From Echinicola jeungdonensis (GTDB lineage: Bacteria; Bacteroidota; Bacteroidia; Cytophagales; Cyclobacteriaceae), in contig NZ_JAUFQT010000001.1 of NCBI RefSeq assembly GCF_030409905.1, forward strand, positions 489,001-553,000: a stretch of DNA of 64,000 nucleotides. Reading direction: 5' to 3'. Shown in pieces: positions 27,336 to 36,103 of this stretch. Under the pieces are notes generated by a model. The model was given only the letters and a program-made list of their open reading frames with translations. It was not told the origin of the DNA and did not search any database. Position 1 is the first letter of the stretch; every line of letters begins with the position of its first letter. The position numbers and the translations under genes are program-made.

Positions 27336-27816
27336 GTTAAGTGTTAAAACGTTGAACAGTTTACGCTGAACGATTAACGTTTATTTATACCCTTTCCCAC
27401 CACTATTTTTTAATGTATTTATTAAACCATTGATTTTGTATTTGATGCTTTCCGTATGGTTCATGATTTCCCTATGATCATTCAAACTAATAAATTCAGC
27501 ATCAAGTGCTCGATATGACTGGGACCTAACTTCTCCACACGAGCCTTTAGCGATATACAAGAATTGAATAAACTCCTTGTTTCCATCGCGTTCAAAACCT
27601 TCTGCAATATTGTCCATGATAGACCCGGAAGCACTGTTAATCTGAGCACAAAATCTAAAATCCCTACAAAATGGGCTCAATTTAGTTTGCTTCCTGATAA
27701 ACTTTGACAATTCTCTTGCTTCTTTCCAAATTTCTAATTCCTCAAAAGTATTTACTCTCATTTTAATAAAAAGTTAAACCTCGAAAAATCACGGAACCTA
27801 CGTTTTAACCCTTAAC
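27336..27816. repeat. Inverted repeat bracketing a four-helix-bundle gene
   Basis: An 18-base word at 27336-27353 (GTTAAGTGTTAAAACGTT) and the segment at 27799-27816 are reverse complements at 16 of 18 positions. The gene at 27381-27761 lies between them. Confidence 0.7.
27381..27761 (-). CDS. Four-helix-bundle protein (23S rRNA intervening-sequence/S23 family)
   Basis: This 126-residue all-helical protein belongs to the S23/four-helix-bundle family. That family was first seen inside 23S rRNA intervening sequences and also includes the Avd accessory protein of diversity-generating retroelements. Typical segments are FEELEIWKEARELSKFI, NIAEGFERDGNKEFIQFL and AKGSCGEVRSQ. No reverse transcriptase or variable repeat was seen near it. 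It sits between the wzz and wza genes and is bracketed by an inverted repeat. Its function here is unknown. Confidence 0.9.
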   Translation of the reverse strand: MRVNTFEELEIWKEARELSKFIRKQTKLSPFCRDFRFCAQINSASGSIMDNIAEGFERDGNKEFIQFLYIAKGSCGEVRSQSYRALDAEFISLNDHREIMNHTESIKYKINGLINTLKNSGGKGYK

Positions 27817-27890
27817 ACCTTAACATTTAACAAAAATTAAAAGGCAGATTATTAGGCTAATAACTGCTTTCAAAGATACCCTTAAGGGGA

Positions 27891-30473
27891 TTATTGCGCC
27901 AACCGATCCACAAGTATGGCCAACGTCGCCAAGCTGGATGCCACCCCAATCCAATTCGTAGCAGAAAGCCCTTCTCTCACCGGTTTTTGAGGTATGATGA
28001 TTTCGGAACCTGGTTCTACTTCAGGGTAATTATTGAAGAACAATATCTTTTTGGTTTTGGCTACATCTCCATTGGGATAGACTACATAGGCCTTTGCTTT
28101 TCTGGCATTATCTGTAAAGCCACCGGATTTAGCGATATAATCCCGGAAACTATGTTTACCTTCAAATCTTGCCGTCGTAGGGAACAACACTTCTCCTCGC
28201 ATTCTTACGGTTTGGAGTTGTTTGGGAATACTTAAGATGTCCCCCTCATGTAAAATTAAATCCTGCTCCGAACCTGGATTGGCCATAATGTAATCCAAAT
28301 CGATCCCCACCATTTCGGTAGTCTTAATTTTAATTTCCGCCATTCGTGTTGAATCTGCGGAAGTCACCTCTTTTAACCGGCTGGCTTTATATTCATCAGA
28401 AATTAAATTTTCATCTTGATTGGCCAAATCCCCCCCTTTCTCACCAATTTTTTCATCAATACGAGATAGAATATTTATCTCTGCTTCTGTATTCTTACCA
28501 TCTTCTTTTTTTAGGTTGTTTTTCACCTGTTGAAGATTTTGGGCCCTTAATTCATTATCGGTTGGGCCATTGAAAAATTCAGTTCTTCGAATTAAAGTAG
28601 CTCCTTTAGGGTAAGCATATTCATTTATTCCTCCTGCCCTTTTTAATAAATCTGAAATCCTTTCATCAGTATGAGCAATAGCAAATTGTCCTGGGTAGAA
28701 GACCTCTCCTTCCACTCTTACAAGCTTTTCTCTTTCAAAATGTGGATTTCTTCGTATGATCACATGGTCAAATGGTTGGAGGGTCAAATCTTTATCTCCA
28801 TCATTGATTTGTAAATCCTCATCAATGTCAACCGTCATAATCTCCGCTACTTGCCCATCCTGCTCTCCATTGGATCTTCTGGCCACCTCTATATAGGCAT
28901 TGGTGGCTGATTCCTTTAATCCTCCTGCCTTCAGTACCAGATCCTCCACGCTCATATTTTCCCCATAAGCAAAAGCTCCAGGTTTATTTACTTCACCAGT
29001 AATCTTTACATAATATTCTTCCCGGATATCGTATTTGCTTGGGATATGCAATACATCTTCCCTTTTCAGGGGGATATCCCCCGCTTCACCATTAACTACT
29101 TCGGCCACATTTACAGGAACAATTTCAAGGGTTAAGTCTTCCTGGGTTCTGTAAAGCGTGGCCCGGTTTAAAAAGGCTTCCCCTTTTAAACCCTCTGCTT
29201 GCTGGATCAGATCCTTGATGCTCATGCCCGGTTCTAAGGCAAATTCCCCAGGCCGGTAAACGGCCCCTGAAATCTGCACCCTATTTTCATAACGGGATAA
29301 CTTTTCACCCACCATAAAAATATCTCCATCCTGGATACTGAAATTTTCAAACTGGGTTCTTCCTATATCCGCTACCTTGCGGGCATTATCCGAAACCCTT
29401 CTTACAGTGATTTTTTCTGGATAGGCATTGCTCCCGAATCCACCAGCAAAGAAAATCAAATCAGCAACACTTTCCCCCTGCTTGATTTCAAAAAGCCCTG
29501 GTCTTTTGACTGGACCCTTAATCTCTACCCTGGTTTGATAAGAAGGAACCATGATCACATCATTGTCCTGCAATCGGATATTCTGTTGCTGATCACCTTG
29601 GGTCAGGAAATCATATACATCCACTTCCGCAATTTCACGGGAATTTCTAAATACCTTTATTTTTCTAAAGGAGCCTTGTTCATTAGGTCCACCCGCGGCA
29701 TATAATGCATTAAAAACAGAGGCAAAGGACGGTAAAGTGTAGTTACCCGGACTGCTTAACTCCCCTACCATGGACACTTGAATGGACCGGATATTGCCTA
29801 ATCTGACCTGCAAAAAAGTACCTGGATTATTGCTGGACAAATCGGAGTAAATCGTATTGCTTAATTTACTTTTTATCCTTGCGGTAGCCGCCTGGATACT
29901 GGATCCACCTATGGATAAAGGCCCTACATTGGGAATATAAATCCTTCCTTCCGGATTGACGGTCAAGCTGTAGGATTGCTGGGAATCTCCATAGACATCT
30001 ATCAACAATTGATCTCCAGTACCAATGGTATAATCCATGGGGGTCGGAATATTTAAATTGGGGGAAAAATCAAGTTTCTTATTATGGAATAAGGAAAAAC
30101 CATAAATTTTCTTCTGTTCCTCTGACAAGTCTTTGGAACTTCCATTATCACTAAAAACAGCCCCTTCAATCGTTCGTTGGGTTTGACCTTTTGAAGAGTT
30201 CATAGTATCCCTTGTGGCGGTACCCAACTGATTGATCCGGGTAGCCAATTTACTGGCCTCCACTGCCGGCATTCCTCTTTGTTCTGCCATGGAAGGGATT
30301 TCAGCCTTGTTGACCCCTTGTTCTTCCGCTTTTTTAACAATCATCTCGATCTGAGCATCGGAAAGCTCATCGACGTTGACGTTTTGAATGTCGGAGAGAG
30401 ATTGGGCATGCAAGGTTATTATTGAAAACAATAATATGCAGGTTAAAAGAAGTTTTTTGATTTCAAAAACCAT
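27891..30473 (-). CDS. Polysaccharide export outer-membrane protein with multiple SLBB domains (Wza-like)
   Basis: This 860-residue protein has a signal peptide (residues about 1-24, cleavage after LHAQ). A polysaccharide-export domain starts near residue 140 (YTIGTGDQLLIDVYG). It is followed by at least five SLBB domains, recognisable by repeated openings such as VEIKGPVKRPGLFEI, VQISGAVYRPGEFAL, VKITGEVNKPGAFAY, VRVEGEVFYPGQFAI and VRMRGEVLFPTTARF. A final membrane helix is near 840-855. It is much longer than E. coli Wza and matches the multi-SLBB form common in Bacteroidota. It forms the outer-membrane export channel with the Wzz-type protein. Confidence 0.95.
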   Translation of the reverse strand: MVFEIKKLLLTCILLFSIITLHAQSLSDIQNVNVDELSDAQIEMIVKKAEEQGVNKAEIPSMAEQRGMPAVEASKLATRINQLGTATRDTMNSSKGQTQRTIEGAVFSDNGSSKDLSEEQKKIYGFSLFHNKKLDFSPNLNIPTPMDYTIGTGDQLLIDVYGDSQQSYSLTVNPEGRIYIPNVGPLSIGGSSIQAATARIKSKLSNTIYSDLSSNNPGTFLQVRLGNIRSIQVSMVGELSSPGNYTLPSFASVFNALYAAGGPNEQGSFRKIKVFRNSREIAEVDVYDFLTQGDQQQNIRLQDNDVIMVPSYQTRVEIKGPVKRPGLFEIKQGESVADLIFFAGGFGSNAYPEKITVRRVSDNARKVADIGRTQFENFSIQDGDIFMVGEKLSRYENRVQISGAVYRPGEFALEPGMSIKDLIQQAEGLKGEAFLNRATLYRTQEDLTLEIVPVNVAEVVNGEAGDIPLKREDVLHIPSKYDIREEYYVKITGEVNKPGAFAYGENMSVEDLVLKAGGLKESATNAYIEVARRSNGEQDGQVAEIMTVDIDEDLQINDGDKDLTLQPFDHVIIRRNPHFEREKLVRVEGEVFYPGQFAIAHTDERISDLLKRAGGINEYAYPKGATLIRRTEFFNGPTDNELRAQNLQQVKNNLKKEDGKNTEAEINILSRIDEKIGEKGGDLANQDENLISDEYKASRLKEVTSADSTRMAEIKIKTTEMVGIDLDYIMANPGSEQDLILHEGDILSIPKQLQTVRMRGEVLFPTTARFEGKHSFRDYIAKSGGFTDNARKAKAYVVYPNGDVAKTKKILFFNNYPEVEPGSEIIIPQKPVREGLSATNWIGVASSLATLAILVDRLAQ

Positions 30474-30510
30474 TTGAATTAACTTGAATAATTTAAAATT
30501 ATGAATGATA

Positions 30511-30969
30511 AATGAGGAATTACGATTCTCATTTTCCTTAATGTTTATTTATTCTCTTGAAGATTTAATTATTGAATTGAGAATTGAAATAATTTGGTCT
30601 ATTTCATTTAAAAGGAATTCTATATTGGAATGACCTTTTAATAATTCTTCCCGGTTAAAAAGCTTTAACCAATATCTTGATTCCCTGGCCTCCCTTGCTG
30701 CTATGACCATCTTTGAAATAAAATCTTTTCTAGAATGAGCAGATTGTGCTTCTTCCACATTTGCTCCAATAGAAGTTCCAGCCCCTACAATCTGCTCAGC
30801 AAGTCGATAATGTTTCCTTTCTCTTAGGAAAAAATACACATCAAGAATCTTTTCACTAAAAGCAAAAGTCTTTTCAATTATTATATTTTGTCTGGACATT
30901 ATTAATATTAAAAAAATTAGATGAGTTAATACTTCGGGTTTTAAAATTTTACATTTTCAATTCCTCATT
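30511..30969. repeat. 11-bp inverted repeat bracketing a four-helix-bundle gene
   Basis: AATGAGGAATT at 30511-30521 and its exact reverse complement at 30959-30969 lie on either side of the gene at 30549-30899. Confidence 0.55.
30549..30899 (-). CDS. Four-helix-bundle protein (S23 family)
   Basis: This 116-residue helical protein has the family segments ERKHYRLAEQIVGAGTSIGANVEE and REARESRYWLKLF. It sits upstream of the wza-like gene. It is only distantly similar to the members at 27381 and 33520, so the three are not recent duplicates of one another. A 39-bp motif upstream (about 30986-31024) recurs upstream of the 33520 gene. Role unknown. Confidence 0.88.
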   Translation of the reverse strand: MSRQNIIIEKTFAFSEKILDVYFFLRERKHYRLAEQIVGAGTSIGANVEEAQSAHSRKDFISKMVIAAREARESRYWLKLFNREELLKGHSNIEFLLNEIDQIISILNSIIKSSRE

Positions 30970-31402
30970 CCACATTCCTTCAGGCGCGGCTTCGCCCGGT
31001 CGGTCACATTTTTGTACCTAGCGTAGAAAAATCATAATATGCTCATTGAAGTAAGCCATTTCCTAAAAGAAGTTGCAAAATTAAAGAAAATCAGGGAGAA
31101 TTAAAGGTTTGGTTGGGTTTAATGTTAGCCTCTACACATTTAATGAGAGCTGCATTTTGTCATCCCGAGGTAACGAGGGATCTCACCCAATAACGGTTAC
31201 ATTTGAGATTCCTCCTATCGTCGGAATGACACAGTGCTAAGGCCCACGTCATTCAACTTCTTAATATTTAAGAAAATGTTAACCTCTCGCAGTGACGTAT
31301 TTTTTATCGAACTTAGGTTATTAATTAACCTCACCCATTATAATTAAGACCGTCTTTTGCCATCCCGATCCGCCTCAGCGGACAGGCATTAGGAGGGATC
31401 CC
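30900..31402. repeat. Gene-free region with two repeat types
   Basis: At about 30986-31024 is a motif (GGCTTCGCCCGGTC... TGTACCTAGC) that recurs at 33889-33927. At about 31157-31230 is a pair of words (CATCCCGAGGTAACGAGGGA and GATTCCTCCTATCGTCGGAA). They recur around the GIY-YIG gene at 31363-31402 and 31811-31838. No open frame with support was found. Confidence 0.6.
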
Positions 31403-31714
31403 CTACCCCACTTCCTCATTTAGAAAATTCCATTCAGGATTAAAGGAATTAATCAGTGCCACCTTTTTTTCCCTTCTCCAGCATTTTATCTCCTTTTCCC
31501 TTTGAATCGCATGATCTACTAATTGAAATCTTTCCCAATAAATTAGAAACTTACAATTATATTTTGCGGTAAATGATTTACTGTTTGGTGAAGGGTTATT
31601 ATGATAGTATAACCTGTCTACCAAATCATTGGTCATCCCAGTGTACAAAACCGTCTTTCTTTTATTGGTCAGGATGTACACGAAATAATTATGAGTTCCA
31701 TTTGGTTTCCCCAT
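31403..31714 (-). CDS. GIY-YIG family endonuclease-like protein
   Basis: This 103-residue single-domain protein has GIY-YIG motifs as YFVYILTNK and LYTGMTNDL, the catalytic-type Arg in LVDRLYYH and Glu in AIQREKEIK. It resembles the UvrC-N/YhbQ-type short members that are frequent in Bacteroidota. It is surrounded on both sides by copies of a CATCCCGA/GGAATGAC repeat, which suggests a small mobile unit. Activity unknown. Confidence 0.9.
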   Translation of the reverse strand: MGKPNGTHNYFVYILTNKRKTVLYTGMTNDLVDRLYYHNNPSPNSKSFTAKYNCKFLIYWERFQLVDHAIQREKEIKCWRREKKVALINSFNPEWNFLNEEVG

Positions 31715-31950
31715 TTTTTCAGAATGTGGTTGAATACATACCCGGAATCTTGGTTATCAATTTTTATTCAATTTCCGAATACTAGGAGTTTTTTTTCCAT
31801 TAACTATTTCCTGAAGAGATTCCTCCTGTCGTCGGAATGACAACCACTCATCCCCCCACCCTTGGAGGAAAAGGGAACCAAACTATTTTCCATACACGTC
31901 CCATGGAAACACTTCCTCCCCCTCATAGGGGAGGCCAGGAGGGGGTAAAG

Positions 31951-33297
31951 TCACCCCTCCACCTTTACATGATTCTCAGCACCCAGGCCTATGCCGTAGT
32001 GAATGAAGCCCATTTCGTTAAGGTACTTGCGGTCGTAGATATTTCTTCCGTCAAAGACCACTTTGTTTTTCAACAGTTTACCCACTGCTTTCCAGCTGGG
32101 CAATCTGAATTCAGACCACTCTGTGATCAGCAAGACCGCATCTGCATCTACACAAGCATCATAGGCGTCATTGCAATAAGAAATCTTATCTCCTACATAA
32201 ACTTCCTTAGCCTCCTCCATGGCTATTGGATCGTAAGCTTTTACCGTTGCTCCGGCAGCACGCAACTCATCAATGATGACAATGGCAGGAGCTTCCCGCA
32301 TATCATCTGTATTGGGCTTGAAGCTGAGTCCCCAGAGGGCAAACACCATACCAGAAAGGTCTTCACCAAAGTGCTTTTTCACTTTATTGACTAATGTATG
32401 CTTTTGGTCTTCATTAACCGCCTCAACAGCCTGCAAAACCCTAAGGTCGTATCCATACTGCTTGGCAGTTTTCACAATTGCTTTTACATCTTTTGGAAAA
32501 CAGGAACCACCGTAACCTACACCAGGATAAATGAATTTATTACCAATTCTAGGGTCAGAACCTATGCCTTTTCTTACCATATTGGCATCAGCTCCTACCA
32601 ATTCGCACAGGTTGGCAATATCATTCATAAAAGAGATTTTAGTAGCTAACATGGCATTAGCAGTATATTTGGTCATTTCCGCAGAGGGGATGTCCATATA
32701 GATAATTCTGTCACCAGAAAGCTGGAAGGGTTTATATAACCTTTTCATAATTTTTTGAGCCCGCTCATCTTCCACACCGATGATAATACGGTCCGGTTTG
32801 AGGAAATCTTCCACAGCTGCCCCTTCTTTCAAAAATTCTGGATTGGATGCCACTGCAAATTCCAGGTCACTACCTCTATTGTCCAAGGCAGCTTGAATGG
32901 TTTGCTGCACTTTTTTTCCTGTAGTTACCGGAACAGTGCTTTTTGTAGCCACTACAATGTAGTCAGACATGTTCTGACCAATTTCTTCGGCCACTGCCAA
33001 AACATATTTTAAATCTGCAGAACCATCTTCCCCAGGAGGGGTTCCAACTGCAATAAATGCCACATCTGAATCCTGGATAGCTTCAGCCAAGTTGGTTGAA
33101 AAATGAAGCCGCCCACTGGCATAATTCCTTTTTACAATTTCTTCTAAACCAGGTTCAAAAATGGGCATGATCCCATTTTTCAGCTTATCAATCTTTTTTT
33201 TATCTATATCTACACATACAACTTCAATCCCCACATCGGCAAAGCATGCCCCTGAAACTAAACCGACATATCCGGTTCCTACAACGGTGATTTTCAT
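31951..33297 (-). CDS. ugd: UDP-glucose 6-dehydrogenase
   Basis: This 448-residue enzyme oxidises UDP-glucose to UDP-glucuronate in two NAD-dependent steps. The Rossmann motif GTGYVGLVSGACFA is at about residues 7-20, the catalytic Cys is in GVGYGGSCFPKDVKA (about 260), and the C-terminal segment LWGLSFKPNTDDMREAP is intact. It would supply the CapI-type epimerase at 5549-6631 and glycosyltransferases. It is a proximal gene of the locus, second after the regulator among the clear pathway genes. Confidence 0.97.
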   Translation of the reverse strand: MKITVVGTGYVGLVSGACFADVGIEVVCVDIDKKKIDKLKNGIMPIFEPGLEEIVKRNYASGRLHFSTNLAEAIQDSDVAFIAVGTPPGEDGSADLKYVLAVAEEIGQNMSDYIVVATKSTVPVTTGKKVQQTIQAALDNRGSDLEFAVASNPEFLKEGAAVEDFLKPDRIIIGVEDERAQKIMKRLYKPFQLSGDRIIYMDIPSAEMTKYTANAMLATKISFMNDIANLCELVGADANMVRKGIGSDPRIGNKFIYPGVGYGGSCFPKDVKAIVKTAKQYGYDLRVLQAVEAVNEDQKHTLVNKVKKHFGEDLSGMVFALWGLSFKPNTDDMREAPAIVIIDELRAAGATVKAYDPIAMEEAKEVYVGDKISYCNDAYDACVDADAVLLITEWSEFRLPSWKAVGKLLKNKVVFDGRNIYDRKYLNEMGFIHYGIGLGAENHVKVEG

Positions 33298-33330
33298 GGT
33301 CTATATTGTTAAAATGTCTAAATGTTTTTA

Positions 33331-33392
33331 TGTCGAACTGTCGAATCGTCGAACTGTTGAACTGTTGAATCGTCGAATTGTGGAATCGTTAA
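33331..33392. repeat. Degenerate tandem repeat of about 8 bp (TGTCGAAC-like)
   Basis: Seven to eight units of the form TGTCGAAC, TGTTGAAC or GTCGAATC follow one another upstream of ugd. A short reversed piece of the same sequence (ACAATTCGAC twice) lies at 33853-33880 on the far side of the adjacent four-helix-bundle gene. Confidence 0.75.
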
Positions 33393-33519
33393 ATGCTGTT
33401 TTAAAGAAAAATCCTGATGGATAATTCCACTTACAATTTTCTACTAAGATTATTGTTTCTTCCGATTTGATACTTGTAAAAAACGTTTAACTTATTAATT
33501 AGCTCGTCAAATTTCAACC

Positions 33520-33822
33520 TTAATTCCAAGTTTTGTCTTCAGAAATATATTCCATATCAAATGCAGTAATGATATGGTCTAATACCTCCAATGCGCTGGT
33601 ATATGCGGTATTAGTAAATCTAGCTCTATCCTTATCTCCCGTACGTCCACTGCCTTCTACCAAATTAGCAGTCACACTACCGATTGCCCTTTTAATTTGG
33701 CTAGTTAAATTATTCAATTCATCTTCAGGAAATTGTTTTGTTAATAGATAAATTTCTTTCTTAAGCCCTCTAGCAATTTTCCAGACCTCAAGATTTTCAA
33801 ATGAATAGGTATAATGATTCAT
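33520..33822 (-). CDS. Four-helix-bundle protein (S23 family)
   Basis: This 100-residue helical protein has YSFENLEVWKIARGLKKEI, GSVTANLVEGSGRTGDKDRAR and YTSALEVLDHI, all typical of the S23 family. It is slightly shorter than the usual 115-125 residues at the C-terminus. It lies between ugd and the regulator and is bracketed by reversed GTCGAATTGT words. The 5' side shares a motif with the relative at 30549-30899. Role unknown. Confidence 0.88.
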   Translation of the reverse strand: MNHYTYSFENLEVWKIARGLKKEIYLLTKQFPEDELNNLTSQIKRAIGSVTANLVEGSGRTGDKDRARFTNTAYTSALEVLDHIITAFDMEYISEDKTWN

Positions 33823-33962
33823 AATAAAAGTTGTTAATGGAAACCTCAGTTAAACAATTCGACAAAAAAACAATTCGACTCTGAATACAGCTTCGCCCCG
33901 TCAGTCACAATTTCTTGTGCTTAGCATGCCCATTAGGCAAAAAAAAGGCCAAAAAGAAATTC

Positions 33963-34481
33963 TTATCCTTTTTGGTCAAATAATATTAATCCGCTACCCT
34001 TCCCTGCTTCTTCCACAGATACAAGAGTAAAATTCACTTTCCTGTTAATTAAACGCTCGATCTTTTGAGCCAATTGATCCAGGTATTCTCCATTGAGCTT
34101 TTTGCCAACTATATCAATATCAATAGTTCCAGTATCCTGGCCATCGGCATAGTCACCTGTCAAAACCACTTGCTGAACCTCTCCCATTCTTTCCAATACT
34201 TCTTCAACAACTGTATCCAGCCCAATATATTTTCGGATGATCCCCTGCAAAAGATTAAATAGGGGATGTTTGGAATTGGCGCTATAGCTGATTTTATTTT
34301 TATCTGATGATTTCTCAAGATAACCTGCTTGGGAAAGGTTATTGAGCTCTTTCCTAATGGAATTGGTGGATTCTCCGAATTCCTCGGCCAAGCCTCGCAA
34401 ATGACTATGGGTTTGCGGGTTGATAAAAAACTTCACCAAAAGTCGTAACCTTGTCTTGGAAGTAATTAATGAATCGAGCAT
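33963..34481 (-). CDS. Winged-helix regulator with degenerate nucleotidyltransferase-like domain
   Basis: This is a likely transcriptional regulator of the polysaccharide locus. The ATG at 34481 (172 residues) has an AGGAAGG about 9 bases before it; a GTG at 34520 would add 13 residues and is less likely. Residues about 1-75 form a winged helix (TRLRLLVKFFI, FGESTNSIRKELNNLSQAGYL). Residues about 100-165 resemble a nucleotidyltransferase fold (VVLTGDYADGQDTG, TIDIDIVGK) but the Gly-Ser of active enzymes is missing. Similar proteins occur at the head of capsule loci in this phylum. It is the first minus-strand gene of the locus. Target sites were not identified. Confidence 0.75.
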   Translation of the reverse strand: MLDSLITSKTRLRLLVKFFINPQTHSHLRGLAEEFGESTNSIRKELNNLSQAGYLEKSSDKNKISYSANSKHPLFNLLQGIIRKYIGLDTVVEEVLERMGEVQQVVLTGDYADGQDTGTIDIDIVGKKLNGEYLDQLAQKIERLINRKVNFTLVSVEEAGKGSGLILFDQKG

Positions 34482-35599
34482 AAAAAGAAACCTTCCTAAA
34501 TGAGCAACAAAAGTACTCACTGGGTTTTTGAATTACAAAAGAATTCGGTTAGATTTTTAATTAATTTTCACCCACATTTAGGGTTCACTAAAAATTTTGC
34601 ATTTCATTAAAATATTACACCGTTTAATAACAGTAAATCGGTATTTTAAAACAGAAAAAGTTATTGTTAAATTTTCTTTACTTTTTGATCAAATAGTTTT
34701 TGAAGGGGGATATTCAAGAAGGAGGTTTTTGAAATAATTATTGCGATTAGATAATTGTGATTTGGGATTGGGTAATCGGGATTTGTCACGACTTAAACAA
34801 ATCCCAGATTCAAACTGGAAGCTTGGGAAAGTTTAAAAGGTAATTGGGGTTCACAATGGGTAAAAGTGATTCGGAATTTGCGATTCCATTCATTGCAATA
34901 AGAATTTATCATATATGGCTGATTGACCGAATGTAAAATTAACTGGCCATGGGCATTAGCGGCAATTAGTTGGCAATTGCCCCTGTTGGCTGCTATTGCA
35001 CCTTACAAAAGGTCATTTATTCCCCGGGTTGCGCCTTCTTGGCTTACCCAGGGTTATGGTTATTGCACCCCGATGGGATGCTTTATAGGACTCCGCTATT
35101 CTAAATTTGCAATGGCGAAATACCCCTAAAAAGGAAGTTATCCGCAAATTAAAGTTTTATTTTTATTGCCCCCTAATAGCCTGTTCAGTCAAGTAATGCA
35201 AGATGGGCAGAAGGAAGCCTGTTAAGGCTTCAACAAAAATAACCTCGGGTGCAAACCCGGGGAAATTTGAATTGTGAATCAACCTATCAACCCTGTTAAG
35301 GGTTGAACTAAATTTTCTTTTAGTTTCAAATGGAGTGGACAATATTTATTGGTTAGCGGAAATTGTTCGCCACAATTGACCCTGTTGGCTGCTAATGCTC
35401 TTTACCAAAAGACGTTTATTCCCTGGTTGCGCCTTTAGGCTTACCGAGCTTAAATTTTGAGAGACATATATCTATTTTTAGATTTCGGACTCTACCCATA
35501 ATTAATCCCTTGAAGGGTTTTACCAAAAATCGATTTCCGTCCTCCACTTTGGCATTATTATTTCTTTCTGCGTATTTTTACTTTTTTAATAGAAAGAAT
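34482..35599. repeat. Long gene-free region between divergent regulator and UpxY-like gene
   Basis: A cassette of about 75 bp (CCTGTTGGCTGCTA...TTATTCC...GGTTGCGCCTT...GGCTTACC) is present twice in the same orientation, at 34980-35055 and 35380-35452. Between them are two small palindromes: CCTCGGGT with ACCCGGGG at about 35241-35261, and CAACCCT with AGGGTTG at about 35286-35305. No gene was supported. The region should hold the promoters for both divergent transcription units, but no TAnnTTTG match was found in the expected place for either. Confidence 0.6.
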
Positions 35600-36103
35600 A
35601 TGAGTAGCGAAATCCATTGGTTTGTTATGTATACAGCCCCCAGAGCTGAAAAAAAGGTGGCTCAAAGGTTAAGGGAAAAGAATGTAGAGGTTTTCCTTCC
35701 CATGATCACTGAAATCAGGCAATGGAGCGATCGTAAAAAGAAAGTAGAAAGACCACTTTTTAATGGCTATTTATTTGTTAAAACAGATAAAGCCAGGCTC
35801 TGGGAATCCTTACAGGTCCAGGGAGCTGTTAAGTTTGTCAACTTTTCTGGGGACCATGCCATAGTCCGACAACAAGAAATAGATGCTATTCAAAGGATCA
35901 TCACTACGGGTGTAGCAGTTGAAGTGGAAACCACCGAGATTGAAGAAGGAGAACAGGTAAAAATCCTTGGCGGACCCCTTCAAGGTTTTGAGGGAGAATG
36001 TGTCCAAAAAGGAAACCAGGATTATTTTGTTATCAGGGTGCCCAGCATTGCCCAGACGGTAATGGTAAATGTTCCAAGGAAATTTTTGGAAGTGATTGGG
36101 TGA
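35600..36103 (+). CDS. UpxY/NusG-like transcription antitermination factor
   Basis: Specialised NusG paralogs of this kind (UpxY in Bacteroides) let RNA polymerase read through capsule operons. The Met at 35600 starts the NGN domain at once (HWFVMYTAPRAEKKVAQRL, VFLPMITEIRQW, RPLFNGYLFVK), and the C-terminal KOW-like domain follows at about residues 115-160 (EGEQVKILGGPLQGFEGE). A TTG-type upstream start at 35510 would add 30 residues out of repeat-derived sequence and is unlikely. Unusually, the gene is divergent to the locus and is followed after 56 bp by an IS3-type element. Role in regulating this locus is inferred. Confidence 0.88.
   Translation: MSSEIHWFVMYTAPRAEKKVAQRLREKNVEVFLPMITEIRQWSDRKKKVERPLFNGYLFVKTDKARLWESLQVQGAVKFVNFSGDHAIVRQQEIDAIQRIITTGVAVEVETTEIEEGEQVKILGGPLQGFEGECVQKGNQDYFVIRVPSIAQTVMVNVPRKFLEVIG

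Noticed and set aside
31837..32394. 185-codon open frame opposite the ugd gene
   Set aside because: It overlaps the conserved coding region of UDP-glucose dehydrogenase antisense and begins in repeat sequence.
27381..33822. Diversity-generating retroelement suggested by Avd-like four-helix-bundle proteins
   Set aside because: No reverse transcriptase and no template/variable repeat pair were found in the window.
34923..35129. 68-codon open frame in the region upstream of the UpxY-like gene
   Set aside because: It lies within the duplicated 75-bp cassette and has a Trp/Pro/Leu-rich composition unlike a real protein.
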